Shown: positions 23,256 through 32,009 of the stretch, one piece after another
Position numbering within the stretch: the stretch's first letter is position 1
Layout of the letters: every line of letters begins with the position of its first letter
DNA from: Candidatus Binatia bacterium
Lineage (GTDB): Bacteria; Desulfobacterota_B; Binatia; UBA9968; JAJDTQ01
DNA: 40,721 nucleotides
Reading direction: 5' to 3'
Assembly (NCBI GenBank): GCA_022827045.1
Contig: JAJDTQ010000216.1
Location: 1-40,721 of the forward strand
Notes under the pieces: generated by a model
The model's input: the letters and a program-made list of their open reading frames with translations, nothing else
What the model was told of the DNA's origin: nothing
Databases searched by the model: none
Made by a program: the position numbers and the translations under genes

Positions 23256-24458
23256 ATGGAACAGCTCAAGACCATTCCCAACGGCGAGAGAGTCAAGCCC
23301 ACCTTCTCCGCCGGAGAGATGAACCGCCGGCTCGCGGCGCTGCGCGCACACATGGCGGAGAAGCGGATCGACGTCTGCCTCTTCACCTCGCAACACAACA
23401 TCAACTACCTCAGCGACTTCCTGTACTGCTCCTTCGGGCGCCCTTACGGCCTGGTGGTGACGCACGAGGGCCAGACCACGATCTCGGCGAACATCGACGC
23501 GGGTCAGCCCTGGCGGCGCACTTTCGGCGACAACATCGTCTACACCGACTGGCACCGGGACAACTACTTCGTCGCCGTGAAGCGGCTGATCCAGGACGGC
23601 TGCAGGGTCGGCATCGAGTTCGACCACGTCAACCTGGAGAACCTGCGTAAGCTTCAGGGAGCGTTGCCAACCGCGGATTTCGTGGACGTCAGCAAACCCG
23701 CCATGCGCATGCGCATGGTCAAGTCCGACGAGGAGATCGCCTGGATCCGCGAGAGCGCGCGCATCGCCGACATCGGCGGCGCGGCCTGCGTGGAGGCCAT
23801 CGGGGTCGGAGTGCCGGAGTACGAGGTGGCCCTGCACGCGACCCGGGCCATGGTGCGCGAGATCGGCCGGAGCCAGCCCCACGTGGAGTTGATGGATACG
23901 TGGACGTGGTTCCAGTCGGGCATCAACACGGTCGGTGCCCACAACCCGGTCACGTCGCGCAGGATCGAGCGTGGCGACATCCTGAGCCTGAACTGCTTCC
24001 CGATGCCGGCCGGCTACTACACGGCGCTCGAGCGCACGCTGTTCGCCGAGGAGTGCTCGGACGAGCACCTGCGGCTGTGGAAGATCAATATCGAGGTGCA
24101 CGAGGCCGGAATGGCCCTCATCAAACCGGGGATGCGCTGTTGCGACATCGCCGCCGAGCTCAACACGATCTACGAGCGCTACGGCCTGCTCGAAAACCGC
24201 ACCTTCGGCTATGGCCACAGCTTCGGGGTGCTGTGCCACTACTACGGCCGCGAGGCGGGCCTCGAGCTCCGCGAGGACGTGACGACCGTGCTGGAGCCCA
24301 ACATGGTGGTCTCCATGGAGCCGATGATCATGATTCCCGAAGGCCGGCCCGGCGCCGGCGGCTACCGGGAGCACGACATCCTGGTGGTGACGGAGAACGG
24401 CTCCGAGGACATCACCGTGTTTCCGTACGGGCCGGAGCACAATATCGTGCGCGGTTGA
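23256..24458 (+). CDS. creatinase (creatine amidinohydrolase)
   Basis: This 400-aa pita-bread-fold enzyme of the M24 family would hydrolyse creatine to sarcosine and urea in the cytoplasm. Many stretches match my memory of Pseudomonas creatinase closely: TSQHNINYLSDFLYCSFGRP, SANIDAGQPWRRTFGDNIVY, TDWHRDNYF, ELMDTWTWFQSGIN, AHNPVTSR, GDILSLNCFPMPAGYYTALE, FGYGHSFGVLCHYYGREAGL and SMEPMIM. Length agrees with the known enzyme (about 403). Creatinase differs from the aminopeptidases of its family in lacking the full metal-ligand set. A proline-peptidase reading is the alternative, but the long identical stretches make it unlikely. An ABC importer follows 200 bp downstream. No sarcosine oxidase, creatininase or urease gene is in the window. 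Confidence 0.88.
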   Translation: MEQLKTIPNGERVKPTFSAGEMNRRLAALRAHMAEKRIDVCLFTSQHNINYLSDFLYCSFGRPYGLVVTHEGQTTISANIDAGQPWRRTFGDNIVYTDWHRDNYFVAVKRLIQDGCRVGIEFDHVNLENLRKLQGALPTADFVDVSKPAMRMRMVKSDEEIAWIRESARIADIGGAACVEAIGVGVPEYEVALHATRAMVREIGRSQPHVELMDTWTWFQSGINTVGAHNPVTSRRIERGDILSLNCFPMPAGYYTALERTLFAEECSDEHLRLWKINIEVHEAGMALIKPGMRCCDIAAELNTIYERYGLLENRTFGYGHSFGVLCHYYGREAGLELREDVTTVLEPNMVVSMEPMIMIPEGRPGAGGYREHDILVVTENGSEDITVFPYGPEHNIVRG

Positions 24459-24658
24459 AACGCGTGCCCGGTCCGAACGGACCGGCCGCTTGGCCGCCCA
24501 CGAGTGCCCGAGCGGTTTCCCGGCCTGAACGCTCGGTTTCTTTCCAAGAGTTGTGATAGAGTGCTTAATCCTGCAACAGTTTGCAGCCGATCGGGAGGTT
24601 CCCGGTCGCGGTGCGGCCGCGCTTTCCTCTCGTCGTGCCTCCGGGGCCGGATGGCCGA

Positions 24659-25765
24659 ATGGTTGAGACCAAGCCCAGGATTGTCAGGTTCGACCGCGTT
24701 CAGAAGAGCTACGATGGCGAGACGCTGGTCATCAAGGATCTCAATCTGGACATAGAAGCCGGAGAGTTCCTGACCATGCTGGGGCCGTCCGGCTCGGGCA
24801 AGACCACCTGCCTGATGATGCTGGCCGGATTCGAGCCGGCGACCCACGGCGAGATCTTTCTCAACGACCGGCCCATCAACCATGTCGCGCCGCACCGGCG
24901 CAGCATCGGCATGGTGTTCCAGAACTACGCGCTGTTCCCGCACATGACCGTGGCCGAGAACCTGGCGTTCCCCCTGCAGGTCCGGAAGCTTCCCAGGGCG
25001 GACATCCGGACCCGGGTGGAGCGGATCCTCGACATGGTGCGGCTGTCCGGCTTCGAGAACCGGCGGCCCGCTCAGCTTTCCGGCGGCCAGCAGCAGCGGG
25101 TGGCGGTGGCGCGGGCGCTCGTTTTCGAGCCGGCCCTGGTGCTGATGGACGAGCCCCTCGGCGCCCTGGACAAGAACCTGCGCGAGGAAATGCAGTACGA
25201 GATCAAGCGCATTCACGAGAACCTTGGCGTTACGGTGATCTACGTGACCCACGATCAATCCGAAGCGCTGACCATGTCCACCCGCATCGCGGTCTTCAAC
25301 GACGGCGTCATCCAGCAGCTTGCGACCCCCAGCGTGCTCTACGAGAGGCCCGAGAATGCCTTCGTTGCGCAGTTCATCGGCGAGAACAATCGTTTGCGGG
25401 GTACGGTGGTATCCGTCGACGGACACTATTGCGAGGTGGTGCTCCAGGACGGCGCCACCGTGCGCGCCCTGAAAGTCAACGTGGTCGGCAAGGGCGCGCA
25501 AACCTGTCTGTCGCTACGCCCCGAGCGGGTCGCCATCGAACCGAATGGGGAAGACAACGTCGTCAACGGTCGTGTGGAGGAGTTGATTTATCTCGGGGAC
25601 CACATCCGCGCGCGGCTGACGGTCGCGGGATATGATGAGTTCGTAGTCAAGGTGCCGAACGCTCCGCGCCATGCTTCTCTTTCCGAGGGTACGCGGGTCC
25701 GGCTCGGCTGGGCCGCGGAGGATTGCAGGGCGCTCGATCCGCCCGGGAACGAGTCTGCTCCCTAA
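24659..25765 (+). CDS. potA: ATP-binding subunit of a polyamine-type ABC importer
   Basis: This 368-aa ATPase has Walker A GPSGSGKTT, the Q-loop in MVFQNYALFPHMTV, signature LSGGQQQRVAVARAL, Walker B ALVLMDEPLGALD, and the switch His in VTHDQSEAL. The C-terminal TOBE-like regulatory region (about 245-360) includes SLRPERVAIEP and GDHIRARL. It is typical of PotA/FbpC-type ATPases that power uptake of polyamines, opines or similar small cations. I chose ATG 24659 (VETKPRIVRFDRV); an in-frame extension to 24581 looks non-coding. The substrate-binding protein and two permeases follow on the same strand, completing the importer. The preceding creatinase suggests a guanidino compound as substrate, which is an inference. 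Confidence 0.88.
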   Translation: MVETKPRIVRFDRVQKSYDGETLVIKDLNLDIEAGEFLTMLGPSGSGKTTCLMMLAGFEPATHGEIFLNDRPINHVAPHRRSIGMVFQNYALFPHMTVAENLAFPLQVRKLPRADIRTRVERILDMVRLSGFENRRPAQLSGGQQQRVAVARALVFEPALVLMDEPLGALDKNLREEMQYEIKRIHENLGVTVIYVTHDQSEALTMSTRIAVFNDGVIQQLATPSVLYERPENAFVAQFIGENNRLRGTVVSVDGHYCEVVLQDGATVRALKVNVVGKGAQTCLSLRPERVAIEPNGEDNVVNGRVEELIYLGDHIRARLTVAGYDEFVVKVPNAPRHASLSEGTRVRLGWAAEDCRALDPPGNESAP

Positions 25766-25876
25766 GGACCCGGAGTTGGGGATATGTGTTGTGGAGGAAT
25801 GCGGCAACCGTGCAGGTGTCGCGTAATGTAGAGATCGGGATGTCCGATCGACTGCAATAGCGAAAGGAGATTTGCG

Positions 25877-26980
25877 ATGAGACGAATACTGAGTGCCGTG
25901 GCTATAGCGGCGGGCGTTGTGCTGGCGGCCGGGAGCGTCCAGGCGCAAACTCTGAACGTCTCATCCTGGGGCGGCGCGTACACGCACAGTCAGCAGAAGG
26001 CCTACCACGACCCCTACATGGCGGCGAACCCCGGTGTGAAGATCGTCAATCACGATCTGGGGTCGAAGGGATTGGCGAAACTGAGGGCCGAGGTCGAATC
26101 CGGAAAACTGACCCTGGACCTCGTCGACATGACCGCGGCCTCGGCCATCGTTGCCTGTGACGAAGGGCTGGTCGAGCAAATAGATGCCGACACCTGGCTG
26201 GCTCCCGCTCCCGACGGCACGCCGGCATCCAAGGACTTTTTCGCCGGGACCCTGACCATCGGGGGAACCGACTGCTTCATTCCGCAGATCGTCTATTCCA
26301 CGACCTTCGGGTACCGCACCGACGTTTTCAAGGGTAAACAGCCCTCCACCATCGCCGACGTGTTCGACCTGAAGACGTTCCCCGGCAAGCGGTCGCTGGA
26401 GAAGGCCCCCATCGCGAACATGGAGTGGGCCCTTATCGCCGACGGCGTTCCCGTCAAGGACGTTTACAAGGTGCTGGGAACCGAGGAGGGTATCACCCGT
26501 GCGTTTGCCAAGCTCGATACCATCAAGGACCAGGTCATCTGGTGGACCGATGGTGCTCAGCCGCCGCAGTTGCTGGCGGACAAGGAGGTCGTGATTGCCT
26601 CGGCGTACAACGGCCGGCTGTTCTCCGCCATCGCCGAGAAGAAGCAGCCGATTGCGATGTTGTGGGACTACCAGGCCTTCGACCTGGACGGTTGGGTGGT
26701 GCCGAAGGGCGGCAAGAATCTCGCCGCGGTGAAGAAGTACCTGCGCTTCGCCACGGACACGCAGAGGTTGGCCGACCAGGCGAAGTACATTCCCTACGGG
26801 CCCGCCCGGTACTCTTCCGCTCCCATGGTGGGTAAGCACGCGGAACTCGGCATCGACATGAAACCGCATATGCCCAGCGCCCCCGCGAATTCGAAGACTA
26901 TCCTTATCTTTGATTATGTCTGGTGGTCGGACCATCGCGCCGAGCTCAACGAGCGGTTCAACGCCTGGCTCGCCAGGTAG
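25877..26980 (+). CDS. periplasmic binding protein of the polyamine/opine-type ABC importer
   Basis: This 367-aa protein starts at ATG 25877, with AAAGGAG 8 nt upstream. A Sec signal peptide (AVAIAAGVVLAAGSVQAQ, cleavage near residue 23) leads into LNVSSWGGAYTHSQQKAYHD, the opening of PotD-like extracellular solute-binding proteins. Ligand-contact regions of the family fall at VDMTAASAIVACDEG, QIVYSTTFGYRTDVF and IWWTDGAQPPQLLADKEVV; the C-terminal IFDYVWWSDHRAELNERFN is also typical. It would capture the substrate in the periplasm and hand it to the permeases. The sequence does not reveal whether it binds spermidine, putrescine, or a guanidino compound such as creatine. Confidence 0.88.
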   Translation: MRRILSAVAIAAGVVLAAGSVQAQTLNVSSWGGAYTHSQQKAYHDPYMAANPGVKIVNHDLGSKGLAKLRAEVESGKLTLDLVDMTAASAIVACDEGLVEQIDADTWLAPAPDGTPASKDFFAGTLTIGGTDCFIPQIVYSTTFGYRTDVFKGKQPSTIADVFDLKTFPGKRSLEKAPIANMEWALIADGVPVKDVYKVLGTEEGITRAFAKLDTIKDQVIWWTDGAQPPQLLADKEVVIASAYNGRLFSAIAEKKQPIAMLWDYQAFDLDGWVVPKGGKNLAAVKKYLRFATDTQRLADQAKYIPYGPARYSSAPMVGKHAELGIDMKPHMPSAPANSKTILIFDYVWWSDHRAELNERFNAWLAR

Positions 26981-27060
26981 GCATTTCCTGACCGGATGGG
27001 AAGCGCAAGGCTTCCCGTCCGGCAAATTTTTCCACGTTGCATGACGCCCCGTCGATCCGC

Positions 27061-28323
27061 ATGTCCAGCACAACCGATGAGGTGATGCGAACGGCCGACG
27101 GCGTGCCGCTGAAGATCAGCCTTCGGAAGGCATTGGTGCGCAGCCGGGTCCGGGCGTTACTGCTGGTGCTGCCCCTGCTGGTCTTTGTCCTGGTCTTCTT
27201 CCTGTTCCCCATCGGACACATGCTGTTTCGCAGCGTCGACAACCGGATCGTCGCATCCGTGTTGCCACGCACCGCCGTGTCCATCCAGGACTGGGATCCC
27301 GACCACACGGGGTTGCCCGGCGAACCCGTCTTCGAAGCGCTGGTTCGCGACATTCAGACGGCCTTCAAGGCGAAAACGCTGGGCCGCGTCGGTCGGCGAC
27401 TGAACTATGAAAAGCCCGGTATGTCGAGCCTGTTCAGGAAATCGGGCAGACGAGTGGCTCGCATCGCCGCACCGCCCTACCGGGACCGGATGATCGCCAT
27501 CGACAAACGCTGGGGCGACATCGACACCTGGCGGCTGATCCAGCGGGAATCGGGAGCGTTGACGGCCGGCTACTTCCTGGCCGCGGCCGACCTGAGGCTG
27601 AGTGACCGCGGCGCGGTCGTCAGGCAGCCGGAGCCCCGCCGGATCTACCTGACCCTGTTCTCCCGGACCCTGTGGATGAGCGCCCTGATCACCCTGCTGT
27701 GCCTGCTGTTGGGTTATCCCGTCGCGTATCTGCTTGCGACGCTGCCGCTCCGCCTCGGCAATCTATTGATGATCCTTGTCCTGTTGCCGTTCTGGACGTC
27801 CCTGCTGGTGCGCACCACCGCCTGGATCGCGCTCCTGCAGACCGAAGGCGTGCTGAACGACCTGATGGTCTTTGTCGGGCTGATATCCGACGACGGCCGG
27901 CTGCAGATGATCCACAACAAGTTCGGCACGTTCGTGGCGATGGTCCACATACTGTTGCCGTTCATGATCCTGCCGCTTTACTCCGTCATGAAGACGATTC
28001 CGCCATCCTTGATGCGCGCCGCCCGCTCGCTTGGGGCAACACCCTTCACCGCGTTCGTCAGGGTCTACATGCCCAATACGGTACCGGGCGTCGGGGCCGG
28101 TTGCATCATGGTGTTCATCCTGTCCATCGGCTACTACATCACGCCGGCGCTGGTCGGCGGCCGTACCGGCACCTTCATCTCCAACTTCATTGCCCTTCAC
28201 GTCAGCGAAACGCTGAACTGGGGCCTGGCGGCCGCGCTGGGAGCCCTGCTGCTCGGCCTGGTCCTGGCGCTCTACCTGGTCTACGACCGGATCGTCGGCA
28301 TCGACAACATGAAGCTGGGTTGA
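27061..28323 (+). CDS. permease subunit (PotB type) with an enlarged first periplasmic loop
   Basis: This inner-membrane permease of about 420 aa belongs to the binding-protein-dependent transport family. TM1 (LLLVLPLLVFVLVFFLFPIG) is followed by a soluble stretch of about 140 residues (roughly 60-200) before the conserved core of five helices beginning at TLFSRTLWMSALITLLCL. The EAA-like cytoplasmic loop is RAARSLGATPFTAFVRVYMP. Ordinary PotB proteins are about 285-300 aa, so the loop is an insertion; similar long permeases occur in opine/spermidine-type operons. ATG 27061 is preferred over TTG 27037. It follows the binding protein by 80 bp and its partner permease starts 9 bp after its stop. 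Confidence 0.87.
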   Translation: MSSTTDEVMRTADGVPLKISLRKALVRSRVRALLLVLPLLVFVLVFFLFPIGHMLFRSVDNRIVASVLPRTAVSIQDWDPDHTGLPGEPVFEALVRDIQTAFKAKTLGRVGRRLNYEKPGMSSLFRKSGRRVARIAAPPYRDRMIAIDKRWGDIDTWRLIQRESGALTAGYFLAAADLRLSDRGAVVRQPEPRRIYLTLFSRTLWMSALITLLCLLLGYPVAYLLATLPLRLGNLLMILVLLPFWTSLLVRTTAWIALLQTEGVLNDLMVFVGLISDDGRLQMIHNKFGTFVAMVHILLPFMILPLYSVMKTIPPSLMRAARSLGATPFTAFVRVYMPNTVPGVGAGCIMVFILSIGYYITPALVGGRTGTFISNFIALHVSETLNWGLAAALGALLLGLVLALYLVYDRIVGIDNMKLG

Positions 28324-28331
28324 ATCCGCCA

Positions 28332-29183
28332 ATGTCCTTGCCGGTATACGCAACCCCGATGGAGAAGGCATGGCGCTACACGTACCGCGCGATCTGCGTC
28401 GCCATCTTCGTATTCCTGATCGGCCCCATCTTCGTGATCATCCCGCTGAGCTTCAACGAGCTGCCGTACTTCACCTTTACCCCGGAAATGCTGTCCCTGG
28501 ACCCCGCCGGCTACAGCACCAAGTGGTATTACGAGTTCTTCACCGAGGCTTCCTGGCAGGACGCGGTGTGGAACAGCCTCGTGATCGCCGTCTTCGCAAC
28601 CCTGATCTCGACGGTCCTCGGAACATTGGCGGCTCTGGGCCTGAGCCGGTCCGCTATGCCGTTCAAGACGGCGTTCATGGCGCTGCTGATATCGCCGATG
28701 ATCGTGCCGCTGATCATCTCGGCCACGGGCATGTACTTTTTCTATGCGCTCATCGGAATCTCATCGACGCACCTGGGCGTCATCCTTGCCCACGCGGCGT
28801 TGGGCACCCCGTTCGTGGTCATTACCGTGACCGCCACGCTGGCGGGTTTCGATCATTCCTTGCCGCGGGTCGCGGCCACCCTCGGAGCCAACCCCGTCCA
28901 GACCTTCTTCAAGGTGACCATGCCGCTGATCCTGCCCGGCGTCGTCTCCGGCGCCCTGTTCGCCTTCATCACTTCCTTCGACGAGGTGGTCGTGGTGTTG
29001 TTCGTCGGTTCCGTGGAACAGCGCACCATCCCCTGGAAGATGTTCTCGGGCATCCGGGAGGAGATCCGCCCGACCATCCTCGCGGTGGCCACGCTCCTTG
29101 TCTGTGTCTCGATCCTGCTGCTGACGACGCTCGAGCTGTTGCGCCGGCGCGGCGAGCGGCTGCGCGGCATCAGGGCGAGCTGA
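28332..29183 (+). CDS. potC: permease subunit (PotC type)
   Basis: This 283-aa inner-membrane permease has six predicted helices, starting with AICVAIFVFLIGPIFVIIPL. The N-terminal periplasmic loop ends in LNELPYFTFTPEMLSL-like sequence. The EAA motif is VAATLGANPVQTFFKVTMPL, the site where the ATPase couples. The segment FITSFDEVVVVLFVGSVEQR is characteristic of PotC-type permeases. Length is normal for PotC. It starts at ATG 28332, 9 bp after the PotB-like stop, and completes a four-gene importer. The next gene is on the other strand; a small palindromic repeat at 29240-29259 lies between. Confidence 0.88.
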   Translation: MSLPVYATPMEKAWRYTYRAICVAIFVFLIGPIFVIIPLSFNELPYFTFTPEMLSLDPAGYSTKWYYEFFTEASWQDAVWNSLVIAVFATLISTVLGTLAALGLSRSAMPFKTAFMALLISPMIVPLIISATGMYFFYALIGISSTHLGVILAHAALGTPFVVITVTATLAGFDHSLPRVAATLGANPVQTFFKVTMPLILPGVVSGALFAFITSFDEVVVVLFVGSVEQRTIPWKMFSGIREEIRPTILAVATLLVCVSILLLTTLELLRRRGERLRGIRAS

Positions 29184-29239
29184 TGCGCGATCCGTCTCTT
29201 CCACAATGTCATATCAAGCCACGGACTCGCCGCATCGTC

Positions 29240-29259
29240 ATTCCGGCGAAAGCCGGAAT
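29240..29259. repeat. REP-like palindrome
   Basis: ATTCCGGC (29240-29247) and GCCGGAAT (29252-29259) flank a GAAA loop, within the context CGTCATTCCGGCGAAAGCC. This matches a short palindromic intergenic repeat seen across proteobacterial genomes. It sits between convergent genes and could act as a transcript end. Confidence 0.7.
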
Positions 29260-29282
29260 CCAGGTGGGGTGGGGCGGCCGCG

Positions 29283-29798
29283 TCAGAGCTTGGCGAGGCG
29301 TTCTCGACGCACCCGTTCCGCCTTGGAGAGCCGTCGCGGGTTACCCGTCTTCCGGCCGTCCCACCTGCGTGGGGGAGCTTCGAATTCGTCGAGGTCGTCC
29401 GCCTCATCGGGCTCGGCCGCGGGTTTCCGCATCTTCGCGAGAAACTCGCCGACGTACACGGCCACGGCGCCGCTGCCTTCCACGCTCCGGCGCAGGTCCC
29501 GATCGGAGGTCACCACGATGCACGTGGCGCCGATCTCGCGGGCCAGGCGCTCGATGACCGCGTCGGCCTTCTCGCCGTGGCGGGAGAATACCACCGTCAC
29601 CGCGCCCGCCTGCTCCCGCGTCTCGTCGGAGCGGCCGCCCCGCCACCCGTCGAAGACCGTGGTCAGGGCGTGGCCCGTGCGCGCCTGGTACTGCACCACC
29701 TCCTTGACGAGGTCGGCGCGTTTCTGCTCCAGGTCGCCGCGCAGACCCTGTTCACTGCCGATGACGTTGTAGCCGTCGACCACGATATGGAACGGCAT
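29283..29798 (-). CDS. YacP-like NYN-domain protein, putative RNase
   Basis: This 171-aa protein opens with FHIVVDGYNVIGSEQGLRGD, the N-terminal motif of YacP/NYN-domain (PIN-like) proteins, in which the first Asp helps bind metal. Further conserved acidic sites lie in TTVFDGWRGG, FSRHGEKADAVIERLA and IVVTSDRDLRR. Related proteins are RNA endonucleases. The C-terminal 45 residues are charged and probably disordered (PDEADDLDEFE then Arg/Lys-rich), which may help hold RNA. I chose ATG 29798 because the family motif begins there; the frame upstream to 29882 reads as non-coding. It is cytoplasmic and convergent with the ABC importer operon. RNase activity is inferred from the fold. Confidence 0.8.
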   Translation of the reverse strand: MPFHIVVDGYNVIGSEQGLRGDLEQKRADLVKEVVQYQARTGHALTTVFDGWRGGRSDETREQAGAVTVVFSRHGEKADAVIERLAREIGATCIVVTSDRDLRRSVEGSGAVAVYVGEFLAKMRKPAAEPDEADDLDEFEAPPRRWDGRKTGNPRRLSKAERVRRERLAKL

Positions 29799-29999
29799 GG
29801 ATGGAGTTCTCCGTTGACAGGCGGACGTGAAGTCCCGAAATATACATGTTTCGTCCGACCGGCGCGAACACGAGGGTTTCACTAGGGCGCGGGAAATGTT
29901 GTAAGCTCCCGCTGAATCGATACCGTCACGGAGCGGGGGCCGCGCGAAGGAGTCGCCCTCGGTCCCCGTCCATCCGACCTAGAAAGCGAGTCGCGAGAG

Positions 30000-31163
30000 A
30001 TGTTCAACAAGGCAAAACGCATCCAGGAGCTGCCGCCGTACCTGTTCGCCGAGATCGACCGGAAGAAGCGGGCCGCCCAGGCCAAGGGAGTGGACCTGAT
30101 CGACCTGGGCATCGGGGACCCCGACATCCCCACGCCCGGAAGGATCATCCAGAGGCTTTCGGAGACCGCCGCCGAGCCCGCCAACCACCGCTATCCCAGC
30201 AGCTCGGGGATGATGGAGTTCCGCCAGGCCGTGGCCGATTGGTACGATCGCCGCTTCGGCGTGACGCTGGACGCCGCCACCGAGGTGGCGTCGCTCATCG
30301 GCTCCAAGGAAGGCGTGGCCAACATGGCGGTGGCCTACGTGGATCCCGGCGACATTGTGCTGGTGCCCACGCCGGCCTATCCCGTGTACGCCATCGGCAC
30401 GCGGTTCAACGGCGGCGACGTCCATTTCCTTCCCCTGACGCGGGACAACGGGTTCCTGCCCGACCTCGCGGGCATCCCCGCGGACGTGCTGGAGCGGGCG
30501 AAGATGCTGTGGATCAACTACCCCAACAACCCCACCGGCGCGGTGTGCGATCGGAGCTTCTTCGAGGAAGCGGTGGAGTTCGCCCACCGGCACAATATCG
30601 TCCTGTGCCATGACGCCGCCTACACCGAGCTGGGCTTCGACGACTACTGGGCTCCGAGCATCCTTGAGGTGGACGGCGCCAGGGAGGTCGCCATCGAGTT
30701 CCATTCGCTGTCCAAGACCTTCAACATGACCGGCTGGCGCATCGGCATGGCGGTGGGTTGCGCGGAGCTGGTGGGGACCCTGGCGCAGGTGAAGTCCAAC
30801 GTGGACTCCGGCGTCTTCCAGCCCGTGCAGGAGGCCGCCATCCTCGCCCTGGAGCACGCCGAGGAGTTCCTCGGCCCCATCCGCGAGGTGTACCAGGAAC
30901 GGCGCGATACCGTGGTCGACGGCCTCCACCGCGCCGGCTTCGAGCTGCCGGCGCCGCGGGCGACCTTCTACGTCTGGCTGCCCGTGCCCGGCGGATGGAC
31001 CTCCACGGACTTCACCGCCCGGCTCCTCGACGAGGCCGGCATCGTCACCACCCCAGGCAACGGCTTCGGCGACCCCGGCGAGGGCTTCATCCGGATGACC
31101 CTGTGCTCCCCGGCCGAGCGGCTCAAGGAGGCCGTGGAGCGGCTCCAGCAGGTGAGCCTGTAG
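30000..31163 (+). CDS. dapL: LL-diaminopimelate aminotransferase
   Basis: This 387-aa class I/II PLP aminotransferase converts tetrahydrodipicolinate directly to LL-diaminopimelate using glutamate, the short route to lysine and to the cell-wall cross-link residue. Signatures: IDLGIGDPDIPTPGRII near the N-terminus, YPSSSGMMEFRQAVA, GSKEGVAN at the PLP phosphate site, INYPNNPTGA, and the PLP lysine in SLSKTFNMTGWRIG with the phosphate-binding Arg nearby. Length is normal. folK starts only 7 bp after the stop, so the two are probably co-transcribed. DapL occurs in many deltaproteobacteria, Chlamydiae, cyanobacteria and archaea but is uncommon in Gamma- and Alphaproteobacteria, which bears on the host's identity. 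A broader aminotransferase role is less likely. Confidence 0.88.
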   Translation: MFNKAKRIQELPPYLFAEIDRKKRAAQAKGVDLIDLGIGDPDIPTPGRIIQRLSETAAEPANHRYPSSSGMMEFRQAVADWYDRRFGVTLDAATEVASLIGSKEGVANMAVAYVDPGDIVLVPTPAYPVYAIGTRFNGGDVHFLPLTRDNGFLPDLAGIPADVLERAKMLWINYPNNPTGAVCDRSFFEEAVEFAHRHNIVLCHDAAYTELGFDDYWAPSILEVDGAREVAIEFHSLSKTFNMTGWRIGMAVGCAELVGTLAQVKSNVDSGVFQPVQEAAILALEHAEEFLGPIREVYQERRDTVVDGLHRAGFELPAPRATFYVWLPVPGGWTSTDFTARLLDEAGIVTTPGNGFGDPGEGFIRMTLCSPAERLKEAVERLQQVSL

Positions 31164-31170
31164 CGGTCCC

Positions 31171-31674
31171 GTGCGGCATCGCGCCTACATCGGGGTGGGC
31201 TCGAACCAGGGAGACAAGGAGGCGAACTGCCGCCGCGCCGTCAGGGAGATCGGTGGAATGCCGCAAACCCGGCTGCGGCAGGTGTCGAGCTGGTTCGTCA
31301 CCGAGCCCTGGGGCGCCGCCAGCGCGGAATGGTACGTGAACGGAGCCGTGGCGGTCGACACGGACCTGGAACCGCAGACACTCCTGCGGCACTGCCAGGC
31401 CCTCGAAGCGAGGATGGGCCGCCGCCCCAGCCCGGTGCGCTGGGCGGACCGGGTCATTGATCTGGACATCCTCTTTTTCGATGATATGGTTTTGGAAGAA
31501 CCCGGGTTGACCGTCCCGCACCCGGAACTTCACCGTCGCCGGTTCGTGCTGGTTCCGCTGTGCGAGATCGCGCCGGATCTCAGGCACCCGTGCCTGGACG
31601 GCGATGTCCGGGAGTTGCTGGCGCGGGTGGACGACGACAAACGGATCCGCGAGAGACCCTCTCCGGACGCATGA
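31171..31674 (+). CDS. folK: HPPK: 6-hydroxymethyl-dihydropterin pyrophosphokinase
   Basis: This 167-aa enzyme transfers pyrophosphate from ATP to 6-hydroxymethyl-7,8-dihydropterin in folate synthesis. The signatures are AYIGVGSNQGDKEANCRRAV at the N-terminus, SSWFVTEPWG, RMGRRPSPVRWADRVIDLDI (the R-W-x-x-R-x-I-D-x-D-I catalytic and metal motif) and VPHPELHRRRFVLVPL. Length matches the family (about 160). The start is GTG 31171, 7 bp after the dapL stop, with no clear ribosome-binding site of its own, so translation may be coupled. The last 25 residues are a charged tail. Confidence 0.92.
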   Translation: MRHRAYIGVGSNQGDKEANCRRAVREIGGMPQTRLRQVSSWFVTEPWGAASAEWYVNGAVAVDTDLEPQTLLRHCQALEARMGRRPSPVRWADRVIDLDILFFDDMVLEEPGLTVPHPELHRRRFVLVPLCEIAPDLRHPCLDGDVRELLARVDDDKRIRERPSPDA

Positions 31675-31703
31675 GCCACGACGATCATTGACGGTACGCC
31701 GCC

Positions 31704-31937
31704 ATGTTCCTCAGGTTTCTGATACTGGGCCTGCTGGTCTACCTGTTCCTGGTGCTGCTCTACTCGAGCATCAAGAAGAAAGGCAAGGGCAGCGCCTCCG
31801 ACCCCTCCCAGGGCGAGTCCATGGTCCTCGACCCCTACTGCAAGAGCTACGTCCCCAAGAACGAAGCCTACCGCGCACACGGCCACTACTTCTGCAGCGA
31901 AGAGTGCGCCCGGGCGTACGCCGCCCAGCAGGCTTGA
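31704..31937 (+). CDS. small membrane-anchored PP0621/TRASH-like protein
   Basis: This 77-aa protein has one N-terminal membrane helix (LRFLILGLLVYLFLVLLY), a basic stop (KKKGKG), and a small soluble domain with MVLDPYCKSYVPKNEA and HYFCSEECARAYA. The C-x(n)-C-x3-C pattern (YC, FC, EC) is typical of TRASH/YHS-like metal-binding domains and of the PP0621 family. Metal binding is inferred; the physiological role is unknown. It lies 30 bp after folK on the same strand and may share its transcript. In other genomes small proteins of this type also sit in housekeeping operons. Confidence 0.8.
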   Translation: MFLRFLILGLLVYLFLVLLYSSIKKKGKGSASDPSQGESMVLDPYCKSYVPKNEAYRAHGHYFCSEECARAYAAQQA

Positions 31938-31947
31938 GTTTACATAC

Positions 31948-31976
31948 TTTACAAACTGGACAGTTTACTCTATGCT
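31948..31976 (+). promoter_or_regulatory. promoter with an embedded operator for the orphan antitoxin
   Basis: TTTACA (31948-31953) and TATGCT (31971-31976) are 17 bp apart. In the spacer lies the perfect palindrome AAACTGGACAGTTT (31953-31966, AAACTG-GA-CAGTTT). A repressor bound there would block RNA polymerase. The gene downstream encodes a DNA-binding antitoxin-like protein, so autorepression is likely. Confidence 0.6.
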
Positions 31977-32009
31977 GTTCCTGGTCGATGAGCAGAGGGT
32001 AAGGGTGAT

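Noticed and set aside
24640..24675. tRNA-like string GCCGGATGGCCGAATGG
   Set aside because: It resembles the D-arm of a class II tRNA, but there is no acceptor stem, anticodon arm or T-loop downstream; the PotA-type gene begins here.
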